Below, piece after piece: positions 8,305 through 16,223 of a stretch of DNA of 64,000 nucleotides. Source of the stretch: Prauserella_A oleivorans. GTDB taxonomy: Bacteria; Actinomycetota; Actinomycetes; Mycobacteriales; Pseudonocardiaceae. Below the pieces are notes generated by a model. It had not been told where the DNA came from. It saw only the letters and a list, made by a program, of their open reading frames with translations, and did not search any database. A program made the position numbers and the translations under genes. Each line of letters opens with the position of its first letter. Position 1 is the first letter of the stretch. The DNA is taken from assembly GCF_042685745.1 (NCBI RefSeq), contig NZ_JBHUNT010000001.1, forward strand, positions 4,774,001-4,838,000. The letters are read 5' to 3'.

Positions 8305-8544
8305 TTACCCCCGTCGCGACGCGGGATACGGAAGCAAGGCCATCTCGCGTGCGTTCTTGATCGCGGTGGCGACCTGCTTCTGCTCCCGCGGCGTCAGGCC
8401 CGTCACGCGGCGGGCGCGAATCTTGCCGCGGTCGGAGATGAACTGACGCAGCAGTGCCACGTCTTTCCAGTCGACCTCCTCGACCCCGTTGGCACGCAAC
8501 AGGTTGCGCTTGCGCTTGCCGGGGCGCGGATCACGCTTGACCAT
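8305..8544 (-). CDS. rpsR: 30S ribosomal protein S18, zinc-independent paralogue
   Basis: A 79-residue S18 with the family core DVALLRQFISDRGKI and RRVTGLTPREQKQVATAIK. It has no cysteine, so it is the C-minus form that replaces the zinc-binding copy when zinc is scarce. GGGAGAGG precedes the ATG. It is the last gene of the minus-strand arm rpmB-rpmG-rpsN-rpsR, 10 bp after rpsN. The standard copy should lie elsewhere in the genome. Confidence 0.96.
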   Translation of the reverse strand: MVKRDPRPGKRKRNLLRANGVEEVDWKDVALLRQFISDRGKIRARRVTGLTPREQKQVATAIKNAREMALLPYPASRRG

Positions 8545-8554
8545 CGGCCTCTCC

Positions 8555-8860
8555 CTACCAGCTCGACTTGGCGACGCCGGGCAGTTCCCCGCGGTGGGCC
8601 ATCTCGCGCAGCCGGATGCGGGACAAGCCGAACGCGCGGAAGTAGCCGCGCGGCCGGCCGTCGACCGCGTCGCGGTTGCGGATGCGGGTGCGGCTGGCGT
8701 CGCGGGGCATCGCCTGCAGCGCCGACACGGCGGCCGCCTTCTCCTCGGGGGTCGACCGGGGCGAGCGGATGGTCGCCTTGAGGGCGGCCCGGCGATCGGC
8801 GTAGCGGGCGGCGAGCGTCCTCCGCTGCTCGTTGCGGGCGATCTTCGACTTCTTGGCCAT
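8555..8860 (-). CDS. rpsN: 30S ribosomal protein S14, zinc-independent form
   Basis: A 101-residue S14 of the long, cysteine-free type (MAKKSKIARNEQRR at the start, RGYFRAFGLSRIRLREMA near the end). The zinc-binding S14 has a CxxC pair; none is present. The ATG shares one base with the L33 stop (TGATG), so the two are co-translated. Confidence 0.97.
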   Translation of the reverse strand: MAKKSKIARNEQRRTLAARYADRRAALKATIRSPRSTPEEKAAAVSALQAMPRDASRTRIRNRDAVDGRPRGYFRAFGLSRIRLREMAHRGELPGVAKSSW

Positions 8861-9024
8861 CAGCGCTCCTCGCGGAACTCGACGTGCCGCCGGACGACCG
8901 GGTCGTACTTGCGCAGCACCATGCGGTCGGGATCGTTGCGGCGGTTCTTCCTGGTCACATACGTGTAGCCGGTTCCGGCCGTGGACCGGAGCTTGATGAT
9001 CGGCCGGACATCGTTGCGGGCCAT
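8860..9024 (-). CDS. rpmG: 50S ribosomal protein L33, zinc-independent form
   Basis: A 54-residue L33 starting MARNDVRPIIKLRSTAG and ending HVEFREER, with the family motif TYVTRKNRRN. The zinc-ribbon cysteines of the C-plus form are absent. It lies 3 bp after the rpmB stop and overlaps the rpsN start by one base. Confidence 0.96.
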   Translation of the reverse strand: MARNDVRPIIKLRSTAGTGYTYVTRKNRRNDPDRMVLRKYDPVVRRHVEFREER

Positions 9025-9027
9025 GAC

Positions 9028-9264
9028 TCAGCGGAGCACCCCCGTGGCGCGCAGCTCGGCGACCACCGCGTCGATGCCGCGCTTGTCGATCGTCTTCATC
9101 CCCTTCGCCGACACCCGCAGCCGCACCCAGCGGCCCTCGCTGGGCACCCAGTACCGGCGCGACTGCAGGTTCGGCTCCCAGCGCCGCGACGTGCGGCGGT
9201 GGGAGTGCGACACCTGCTTGCCGTACCCCGGCCTGCGGCCGGTGACCTGGCATACAGCCGACAC
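9028..9264 (-). CDS. rpmB: 50S ribosomal protein L28, alternative copy
   Basis: A 78-residue L28 (VTGRRPGYGKQVSHSHRRT, then RFR-like strand RYWVPSEGRWVRLRVSAKG). The GTG start has GGAGGG at 9268-9273. It retains a single cysteine (Cys5) but not a zinc-binding set. It is the first gene of the minus-strand arm and shares its control region with the divergent CobW-like gene. Confidence 0.96.
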   Translation of the reverse strand: MSAVCQVTGRRPGYGKQVSHSHRRTSRRWEPNLQSRRYWVPSEGRWVRLRVSAKGMKTIDKRGIDAVVAELRATGVLR

Positions 9265-9277
9265 AAACCCTCCCTAT

Positions 9278-9307
9278 TTGGTACTGATTTTCATTGTCAA
9301 CTACGCT
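9278..9307 (+). promoter_or_regulatory. Promoter of the CobW-like/L31/L32 arm, probably leaderless
   Basis: TTGGTA (9278-9283) and TACGCT (9302-9307) are spaced by 18 bp. The GTG start at 9316 follows the -10 by only 8 bp, so the transcript would begin at or next to the start codon. The candidate Zur site lies between the two boxes. Confidence 0.5.
9285..9299. promoter_or_regulatory. Candidate Zur operator
   Basis: TGATTTTCATTGTCA keeps the TGA...TCA ends and the 7-1-7 spacing of actinobacterial Zur boxes (commonly near TGAAAATGATTTTCA), though the inner bases match imperfectly. It lies in the 51-bp divergent region between rpmB and the CobW-like gene, where one bound repressor could silence both arms. 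The regulator gene itself is not in the window. Confidence 0.6.
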
Positions 9308-9315
9308 ACAGCACC

Positions 9316-10560
9316 GTGACCGATAAGCACCGAACACCCCTGCTCCTGATCAGCGGCCTCTCCCCCGGGCCGAACCAGGACCTCGCCGACGCACTCGGCG
9401 GAGCCGACCCCGGCACGGCCGTCGTCCACCACGACCTGCGCCAGGTCACCTCCGGCGTCGTGCTGCGCACCGTGCGGCTCGGTGCGGGCGAGTCGCTCAC
9501 CACGCTGGAACCGGCCCACGGGTGTGTGTCCTGCACCCTGCGGGAGGATCTGTTGCCGCTGCTGCGCCGGCTCGCCGAAAGGCCCGACGTGGAGCGGATC
9601 GTGCTCCGGCTCGACGCGGCGATGGAGCCCGAGCAGGTCAGCGTGGCCCTGCAGTCCGTGCTGGTCGGGGACCGTCCGGTTATCGAGGACGTCGAGATCG
9701 AGGCCGTCGCGACCGTGTTCGATGCCGGACGCTGGCTCGACGACGCCATCGGCGAGGAGACCCTGGCCGAGCGCGGACTGCATGCCTCGGCCGACGACGA
9801 GCGCACCGTCGCCCAGGTCGCCCTCGCCCAGGTCGAGTTCGCCGACGTGCTCGTCCGCGCAGGCCGCCCGCCCGACGCGTGGACGGCCGCCAAGACCAGC
9901 GCCGTGCTGCAGCGCGTCGCACCGACCACCCCCATCCTCGAGCTGCCCGCGACACGGCGGGACACGCTGCTCGACGCCGTCCCCCGCGACGCCCGCCGCG
10001 GCACGGTCGAGGACCCGCACGGATCCCTGCTGCGCGGCCAGCCACCGCTGCGCACCGACTGCGGGGTCACCGTGCTCCCGTTCTCCGCGCGCAGGCCGTT
10101 CCACCCACAGCGATTGCACGAGGCCATCAACGCGCTGCTCGACGGTGTCGTCCGGACCCGTGGCCGGGTGTGGATCGCCAGCCGACCCGACGTCGCACTG
10201 TGGATCGAATCCGCCGGCGGCGGGCTCGGCGTCGGACACCTCGGCCCCTGGCTCGACGCACCCGACGCGCCGGCGTGGGAGGACGTCTCCAGCGAACGAC
10301 GCACGCTCGCGTCGCTGCGCTGGGATCCCCGCTACGGCGACCGGCACCAGGAGATCGTGGTGATCACCCACGACGCGGACCCGCACCACATCGAGGCCGC
10401 CCTGCGCGCCGCCCTGCTCACCGACGACGAACTCACCGACGGCCGCGCCGCCTGGGCCCGGTACCCGGATCCCTTCGGCGAGTGGCACGAGCAACCGTGC
10501 GGCGACACCGGATCCGCCGACACCGCACCGACCATCCACAACGGAAGGACCGGCGAATGA
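9316..10560 (+). CDS. mrf: CobW/COG0523-like protein without Walker A, Mrf-like
   Basis: A 414-residue protein related to the CobW GTPases. Where a CobW protein has the P-loop GAGKTT it has GLSPGPNQDL (about residues 14-23), so it should not bind GTP in the usual way. It keeps the metal-site-like motif CVSC at Cys70 and Cys73. In mycobacteria such a degenerate CobW relative encoded with the C-minus ribosomal proteins is Mrf, which brings a hibernation factor to the zinc-starved ribosome; I infer the same role here from sequence type and position. Its stop overlaps the rpmE start (ATGA). Confidence 0.8.
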   Translation: MTDKHRTPLLLISGLSPGPNQDLADALGGADPGTAVVHHDLRQVTSGVVLRTVRLGAGESLTTLEPAHGCVSCTLREDLLPLLRRLAERPDVERIVLRLDAAMEPEQVSVALQSVLVGDRPVIEDVEIEAVATVFDAGRWLDDAIGEETLAERGLHASADDERTVAQVALAQVEFADVLVRAGRPPDAWTAAKTSAVLQRVAPTTPILELPATRRDTLLDAVPRDARRGTVEDPHGSLLRGQPPLRTDCGVTVLPFSARRPFHPQRLHEAINALLDGVVRTRGRVWIASRPDVALWIESAGGGLGVGHLGPWLDAPDAPAWEDVSSERRTLASLRWDPRYGDRHQEIVVITHDADPHHIEAALRAALLTDDELTDGRAAWARYPDPFGEWHEQPCGDTGSADTAPTIHNGRTGE

Positions 10561-10814
10561 AACCGGGTATCCACCCCGACTACCACCCCGTGGTGTTCCA
10601 GGACCGCTCCACCGGAGACGCGTTTTTGACCCGCTCGACAGTCACCTCCGACCGCACCATCGACTGGACCGACGGCAACACCTACCCGCTCGTCATCGTC
10701 GACATCAGCTCCTACTCACACCCGTTCTGGACCGGCACCCGCCGCATCATGGACACCGCCGGCCAGGTCGAGAAGTTCCACCGGCGCTACGGACAGCGAG
10801 GAGGCGCGAGGTAA
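10557..10814 (+). CDS. rpmE: 50S ribosomal protein L31 type B, zinc-independent
   Basis: An 85-residue L31 of type B (MKPGIHPDYHPVVFQD, SSYSHPFWTG, EKFHRRYGQRG). There are no cysteines, so it does not bind zinc. It overlaps the upstream CobW-like gene by 4 bp and the L32 start by one base (TAATG). A decayed copy of its 3' end is found at 6188-6265. Confidence 0.97.
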   Translation: MKPGIHPDYHPVVFQDRSTGDAFLTRSTVTSDRTIDWTDGNTYPLVIVDISSYSHPFWTGTRRIMDTAGQVEKFHRRYGQRGGAR

Positions 10815-10972
10815 TGGCGGTCCCCAAGCGGAAGACGTCCCGTTCCAACACTCGCGCCCGCCGCTCCCAATGGAAGGCGAAAGCGCCCGACCTCGTGCCG
10901 ATCACCATCAACGGCGAGCGCAGGCTCGTGCCGCGCAGGCTCGTCGCCTACTACCACCGATACGGACAGTGA
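10814..10972 (+). CDS. rpmF: 50S ribosomal protein L32, zinc-independent
   Basis: A 52-residue L32 (MAVPKRKTSRSNTRARRSQW start, YYHRYGQ end). It lacks the four zinc-ribbon cysteines of the usual L32. It is translationally coupled to L31 and ends this Zur-type operon. It is the parent, or sister, of the diverged frame at 6266-6424. Confidence 0.96.
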   Translation: MAVPKRKTSRSNTRARRSQWKAKAPDLVPITINGERRLVPRRLVAYYHRYGQ

Positions 10973-11081
10973 ATCCCGCGTTCAGGACTGTCCGGATGCG
11001 ACGGTCGCGCTGGTCCAGGACGGACTGGACCGGCGCGTCCGCCTGACGATCACCCCGGTCGCGGGCACCGTGGCCATGCAC

Positions 11082-12308
11082 TCAGGTGGGCCGGTCGCCC
11101 TCGCTGTCCGGCGGCCCGGCGCTGTGAGCACTCACCAAGCCGTCCGCCCTGCGCCGTGCCGTGTAGGCCAGAAGCATGCGGCGGCCTACCAGGACCCCGC
11201 CGCAGGCCACCAGCATGGCCGCCGCGGCCACCAGCCAGGCCGAGGCGAAGGAGGCGTGGGTGGCCAGGAACCCGAAACCGATCGGCCCGACGAATCCGCC
11301 CGCGTACACACCGACCTGGATGATCGCCGTCGCCCCCGCGGGAGCCGAGGGATTCAGCCGCACGACGGCGAACTGCAGCAGGCCGGGCCACGACCAGCCG
11401 AGCCCGAAACCCAGGACGGTGCCGACGACCAGCCAGACGGGACCGGGCACGGCCAGCAGCGCCAGCCCGATCGCGCCGAACAGCAGGCACCCCGCCACCA
11501 CCGCGATGTGGCCGCCGGATCGGCGGTCGGCGAGCCATCCGTGCAGCAGCCGCATCAGCAGCCCGACCACACTGCCCAGCGTCAGGACCAGCCCGGCCAG
11601 CGCCGGGTCGATTCCGCGGTCGACGGCCGAGGACACGAGGAAGATGCCCAGTCCGTTCGCCGAGGCGGCCCCCAGGCCCGCGGCCGCACCGATCACCCAC
11701 AGTGCCCCGGTCGCCCGGTCCACGGGTTCGTTCCGGTCGCGGGCGCGCGGCCCGGATCCGCGCGGTGCGGCGGCGAGGGCCAGCAGCGCCAGCCCCGCAC
11801 CCATCACGTAGGCCCACCGCCAGCCGACGGTCAGGCCGACGGCCGGCACCGCGGCGCCCGCGAGCAGCGTGGCGAGCGGCACCGAGGCCTGCTTGGCGCC
11901 GAAGGAAAGCCCCATGCGGCCCGCCGGCATCGCGCGTGCCAGCGTGAGGTTGGACGACAGCTGTCCCATGACGTTGCACCACGCGCTGCACAGCAGGGTC
12001 ACGAGGAACGAGACGTAGTTCCAGGGGACAGCGGCGGTCAGCACCATCATCGTGGCGGCGCCGAGCGCGGCGATCCGGCTCGTCCGTGCGGAGCCGAAGC
12101 GCTCGACGATCCGTCCCACCGGCAACGACACCAGCGCGGACACGCCGAAGTACAGCGCCGCGGCCACACCCAGGCCGGCGGGATCGAAGCCCAGCTCGGC
12201 CGAGATCTGCACCGCCATCGCGCCGGCGAGGAACACCGGCAGCACGGTGGACGTCGTGATCGCGATCGCGCCACACCCCACGCGCAAGGCGGACTGCTCC
12301 CGGCTCAT
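11082..12308 (-). CDS. MFS transporter
   Basis: A 408-residue major facilitator with about twelve hydrophobic segments. It has the loop motif PVGRIVERFGSARTSR after helix 2 and a related GWLADRRSGGH in the second half. The start MSREQSALRVG is taken at the ATG at 12308; the open frame upstream belongs to the broken regulator gene. Substrate unknown. It has no obvious partner and is convergent with the L31-L32 arm. Confidence 0.85.
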   Translation of the reverse strand: MSREQSALRVGCGAIAITTSTVLPVFLAGAMAVQISAELGFDPAGLGVAAALYFGVSALVSLPVGRIVERFGSARTSRIAALGAATMMVLTAAVPWNYVSFLVTLLCSAWCNVMGQLSSNLTLARAMPAGRMGLSFGAKQASVPLATLLAGAAVPAVGLTVGWRWAYVMGAGLALLALAAAPRGSGPRARDRNEPVDRATGALWVIGAAAGLGAASANGLGIFLVSSAVDRGIDPALAGLVLTLGSVVGLLMRLLHGWLADRRSGGHIAVVAGCLLFGAIGLALLAVPGPVWLVVGTVLGFGLGWSWPGLLQFAVVRLNPSAPAGATAIIQVGVYAGGFVGPIGFGFLATHASFASAWLVAAAAMLVACGGVLVGRRMLLAYTARRRADGLVSAHSAGPPDSEGDRPT

Positions 12309-12534
12309 GCTGAGCAATGCTAACGGACCATGCGCCCGCACCGGCCGTGTCGCGGTGACCACCGCCCCGTTGACCGCGGGCCGGGACAGGCGTGGCACCC
12401 CGTCCCCGAGGGCCGCTCGGCCACAGGCCCGTGCCGCGGGCACGACCGCGGGCGTCACCTCACCGATGCGGCGACGTGGACCCGCTCGCCGCCCGCCCGT
12501 GGCCGCAGCCCGATTCCGGCGTTCGGTGTCCACG

Positions 12535-13153
12535 GTCGCCGCCCAGCTCTCCAGCAGCGCGAACTTGTCGGCCGAATCGGTGCCCGGCGGCACGCTGTAG
12601 GTCACGATGTGCAAGCCCGGCTCGCCGGGCAGGTCGAACACGTCGAAGGCGACCTCGATGAGCCCGACCTCGGGGTGCCGGAACGACCTCACCCCGTGCG
12701 GTGCTCGTGCACGTCGTGCCCTGCCCAGTCTTCCCGGAACCGCGGACTGCGCCCCGAGAGCTCACCGACGAGGGCGGTGAGCTCGCCGTTGAGGGGGTCG
12801 CGGCCCGCTTCCAGCCGCATCATCGCGGCCGTCGTGCGGCGGGCGCGGGCCCAGTCGACGTAGTAGTCGCGGGCACGGGGGTCGAGGAAGACGAACCGGG
12901 CGACGTTGGGCGTGCCGTCGGTGTCGAAATGCGGCGCGTACAGGGCGCGGCCCATGAGGTTGGCCGCGACGAGGTCCTGGTTGGCGTTGTGCACGATCGC
13001 CGGCAGCGCCATGTTGTCCAGCACGCTGGACAACATGTGCGGACCGCCTTCGACGGCTGCCTCCTCCGCGCGGTCGCGGTGGCAGGTGCGGTGCGGGGTG
13101 ACGTTCGCGCGACGGGAGATCCGGAACTCCCTCACCTCGGCCTTCGTGCTCAT
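12535..13153 (-). pseudogene. Broken MmyB-type transcription regulator
   Basis: Pieces of an MmyB-family regulator, read in two frames. The start MSTKAEVREFRISRRAN is the usual N-terminus, but the helix-turn-helix that should follow is missing and the text jumps to the ligand-binding domain (SSVLDNMALPAIVHNANQD). That domain runs to WAGHDV, then a 1-nt deletion near 12710 shifts the frame to a premature stop. The true continuation (ARAPHGVRSFRHPEVG) is read in the next frame as far as LLESW, without a proper stop of its own. It can no longer bind DNA as the family does. It faces the alcohol dehydrogenase gene, an arrangement often seen for intact MmyB regulators and their targets. Confidence 0.8.
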
Positions 13154-13432
13154 GCAGGCACCGTAAGCCGGTGCCGGGAACCGGTGGGGGGTCCTCCACC
13201 ATGCGAGGCACCCAGACTGCCTCCCAGCGGGCGCGGGTCGTGGTGTCGGGTGACGGGTACCGACAGGACCTCCCAGGCCGTGGTGACGCGCAATTGGCGT
13301 CGGAGACGCGATGAGCCGCGCGCGGGTGTTTAGCAGGCTCGCGACGGGCGACACGTAGAGCGCCGAACGAGACATCGCACACCGCGTCAGCACGATCGCG
13401 ACCAACAGACCGACCGCGAGGAGTACGAGCAT

Positions 13433-14455
13433 ATGCGTGGCGTAGTCATGCACACCCCCGGTGACGTCCGGGTGGAGGAACGCGACGACCCGAGGATCGT
13501 CGAGCCGACGGACGCGATCATCCGGGTGACGTCCACGTGCATCTGCGGCTCGGACTTGTGGCCCTACCGTGGCGTCGAGCCGGTCGAGCACACCCCGATG
13601 GGACACGAGTACGTGGGCGTCGTCGAGGAGGCCGGCAGCGAGGTCCGCAACGTCAAGGTCGGCGACTTCGTCGTCGGTTCGTTCGTGATCTCGGACAACA
13701 CCTGTGAGATCTGCCAGGCCGGGTTCCAGTCCAAGTGCGTGAACGCCCGGATGGTCGCCGGAACGATCGGTACCCAGGCGGAGCGGGCCCGCATCCCGTT
13801 CGCCGACGGAACGCTGGTTCCCACGCCCGGCCGGCCGGACCCGGACCTGGTCCCCTCGCTGCTGGCCGCCTCCGACGTGCTCGGCACCGGCTGGTTCGCC
13901 TCGGTCGCGGCCGAGGCCGGCCCCGGAAAGACGGTCGCCGTCGTCGGAGACGGCGCGGTCGGCCTCATGGCGATCCTCGCGGCCAGACACCTGGGCGCCG
14001 AACGGATCATCGCGTTCTCCCGCCACCCGGAACGCCAGAAGCTCGCCCGCTACTACGGCGCCACCGACATCGTGGAGGAACGCGGCGACGAGGGCGTGGC
14101 CAGGATCAAGGAGCTCACCGGTGGGCTCGGCGCGCACTCGGTCGTGGAAGCGGTCGGCACGCAGGAGTCGTTCATGCAAGCCGTGGGTGCCACTCGCGGC
14201 GGTGGCCATCTCGGCTACGTCGGCGTGAACTACGACGTGGCGATTCCCGGTATCGAGTTGTTCTTCGCCGGGATCCATACACTCGGCGGCCCGGCCCCGG
14301 TACGGCGGTTCCTGCCCGAGCTCATCCAGCTCATCTGGGATCGCACGATCGACCCCGGGAAGGTCTTCGACCTCACCCTGCCCCTCGACCAGGCCGCCGA
14401 GGGATACCAGGCCATGGACGAACGCCGCGCCACGAAGGTCCTGCTGCAGCCGTGA
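13433..14455 (+). CDS. Zinc-dependent alcohol dehydrogenase
   Basis: A 340-residue medium-chain dehydrogenase with catalytic zinc ligands Cys38 (CICGSD) and GHE at 57-59. Structural-zinc cysteines are at about 91, 94 and 102 (one fewer than usual). The nucleotide-binding turn is VGDGAVGLMA. GAGGAG precedes the ATG. It is divergent from the broken MmyB gene, which probably once controlled it; loss of that regulator would leave it either constitutive or silent. Substrate unknown. Confidence 0.88.
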   Translation: MRGVVMHTPGDVRVEERDDPRIVEPTDAIIRVTSTCICGSDLWPYRGVEPVEHTPMGHEYVGVVEEAGSEVRNVKVGDFVVGSFVISDNTCEICQAGFQSKCVNARMVAGTIGTQAERARIPFADGTLVPTPGRPDPDLVPSLLAASDVLGTGWFASVAAEAGPGKTVAVVGDGAVGLMAILAARHLGAERIIAFSRHPERQKLARYYGATDIVEERGDEGVARIKELTGGLGAHSVVEAVGTQESFMQAVGATRGGGHLGYVGVNYDVAIPGIELFFAGIHTLGGPAPVRRFLPELIQLIWDRTIDPGKVFDLTLPLDQAAEGYQAMDERRATKVLLQP

Positions 14456-14465
14456 GCGGCATCCC

Positions 14466-14513
14466 GGTGCCCTGGCTTGGTCGCCGTCTCCGGACGGTTG
14501 CAAGCCAGGCACC
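14466..14513. terminator. Hairpin between convergent genes
   Basis: GGTGCCCTGGCTTG (14466-14479) pairs with CAAGCCAGGCACC (14501-14513) with one bulged C. A second small hairpin (CCGTC/GACGG) sits in the loop. It lies between the stop of the alcohol dehydrogenase and the convergent AtuA-domain gene, so it can act for both strands. There is no clear T-run. Confidence 0.65.
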
Positions 14514-14580
14514 CGAAGGCGCTCGCGTCGGCCTGGACCGTCTTATGTGGACACCGGATTCTCCGGGGAACTCCGCACGT

Positions 14581-14889
14581 TCACCCCAGCTCCAGCGTCA
14601 GCAGGTGGTAACTCAGCGTCTTGCCGTGGCCGTCGAGGACGGTCGAGCCGGTGACGCCGCCGCCGAGCACACCGGGAAGGCGGAACACCAGCGCGGGCAG
14701 ACCGGGCACGACGTGCCTGCGCACCTCGCCTGTGACCAGTGGCGCGAAGTGCGCCCGCACGGCCTCGGCCGTGAGCAACCGGTCGAGCACCGCGAACCAC
14801 TCCTTCTCGCGCGGGAAGACCGCGAGCATCAGGATGTCTCCCTTGTCGCCGGCACGCACGTCGGCCACATCGTCGACCCGCAAAGACAT
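14581..14889 (-). CDS. AtuA-associated C-terminal-domain protein
   Basis: A 102-residue protein (MSLRVDDVADVRAGDKGDILML...) that matches the small domain found either fused to or beside AtuA-family proteins. The ATG shares one base with the stop of the AtuA-family gene (TGATG), so the two are made together, probably as a complex. The DVRAGDKGD stretch is the most characteristic part. Confidence 0.8.
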   Translation of the reverse strand: MSLRVDDVADVRAGDKGDILMLAVFPREKEWFAVLDRLLTAEAVRAHFAPLVTGEVRRHVVPGLPALVFRLPGVLGGGVTGSTVLDGHGKTLSYHLLTLELG

Positions 14890-16223
14890 CACGACACCAC
14901 CCTGACCGCCGGCCGCACGTCCTCGCGTGGCACCAGACACGAGCGGACCGCCACGATCTCGCGCGCGTCCGAGCGAGCGCCCCCACCCCCGGCGGGTCCG
15001 TTGGTGTACAAGGACTCGACCTCCCAGCCGATCGCCGTCGCGAGCTCGGCCGACGGGACACGCGCCGACACACGCAGGCGCACCTCCACGGGATCGGCAG
15101 CGTCGCTCAGCCCACGGAACGCGGCACCCGCGCCGATGTACTCGATGCCGATGGCTTCCTCCGCCACGCCGTGCACCGTGACGAGGCGTTCGCGCACGAT
15201 GTCCGCGGCCAGCCGCGCGCGGTCGAGGCACCGTGGGCCCGCGTAGGTCAGCTGCCCCTCCCCGAGCCAGCCTCCTCGGAACCCGAGGGTCACCTTCAGC
15301 TCGTCCGGCCGCGCGCGGCCCGTCGCGCCCCGCGCCACCACTCGGTCCTGACCCACGGACGTGAACGTCACGGCGCTGAAGTCGGCGATGACGTCCGGCG
15401 TCACGTACGCGCCCGGGTCGTCCACTTCGTACAGAAGTTGCTCGCCGCATGTTCTCGGGTCCAGCCTCCCCCCGGTGTGCGCGAGCTTGCCGAGTGTCGC
15501 CGTGCCGTCCGCGGCGACGTCCGCGAACGGGAACCCCAGCCTGGCGGGATCGGGCACCGGCTTCGTGCCGGGATCAGCGAAGTAACCGCCGGTGAGCTGG
15601 CCCGCGCACTCCAGGAGGTGCCCGACCAGCGTTGCCTTGCCGAGCAGGTCGTAGTCGCCGACATCCCAGCCCAGTTCGTGCACGAGCGGGCCGAGGTACA
15701 ACGCCGGGTCGGCGACCCGGCCGGTCAGGACCACGTCGGCGCCCTCGGCCACCGCCTCCGCGACCGGCTCCGCGCCGAGGTAGGCGTTGGCGGAGATCAG
15801 TTCCTCGTCGATCGCCGACAGCCGAGTCCCGGTCTCCCACACCAGCGGATCGCGCTTGCGTACGAGGTCGAGGACGTCGTCTCCGGTGACCACCGCCACC
15901 CGCGAGGGCAGGTTGAGTTCCCGGGCCACACGCACCGCGCACTCGCCCGCGGCCTCGGGATTCGCGGCACCCGAGTTGGTGACCACGGTCGTACCGGCCC
16001 CGTGGCAGGACGGCAGCACCGCGCGCAACCGGGCCGCCAGCAACGGGTCGTAACCAGCCCGCGGGTCCGCCAGGCGGCGGGCGTGCCCGGCCGCGACGGT
16101 GCGCTCTCCGAGGCACTCGAACACGAGGTAGTCGAGCTCACCGTGCCGGGCCAGTTCGACGGCGGGATCGATGCGGTCGCCCGCGAATCCCGCGCCCGCG
16201 CCCAGCCGGACCATGCCGCTCAC
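14889..16223 (-). CDS. AtuA-family (acyclic terpene utilisation A) protein, DUF1446
   Basis: A 444-residue DUF1446 protein. Typical parts include VRLGAGAGFAGDRIDPAVEL at the start, TNSGAANPEA, and the LTGRVADPALYLGPLVHELGW block. AtuA belongs to the terpene (citronellol/geraniol) pathway of Pseudomonas, but the family is broad and its chemistry is not settled. The GTG at 16223 overlaps the stop of the transporter gene (GTGA). With the transporter it suggests uptake and use of a hydroxy or branched organic acid, which is an inference. Confidence 0.83.
   Translation of the reverse strand: MSGMVRLGAGAGFAGDRIDPAVELARHGELDYLVFECLGERTVAAGHARRLADPRAGYDPLLAARLRAVLPSCHGAGTTVVTNSGAANPEAAGECAVRVARELNLPSRVAVVTGDDVLDLVRKRDPLVWETGTRLSAIDEELISANAYLGAEPVAEAVAEGADVVLTGRVADPALYLGPLVHELGWDVGDYDLLGKATLVGHLLECAGQLTGGYFADPGTKPVPDPARLGFPFADVAADGTATLGKLAHTGGRLDPRTCGEQLLYEVDDPGAYVTPDVIADFSAVTFTSVGQDRVVARGATGRARPDELKVTLGFRGGWLGEGQLTYAGPRCLDRARLAADIVRERLVTVHGVAEEAIGIEYIGAGAAFRGLSDAADPVEVRLRVSARVPSAELATAIGWEVESLYTNGPAGGGGARSDAREIVAVRSCLVPREDVRPAVRVVS

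Noticed and set aside
10973..11081. Plus-strand coding remnant (ATVALVQDGLDRRVRLTITP)
   Set aside because: The translation looks protein-like but is short, has no start, and runs into antisense of the transporter gene.
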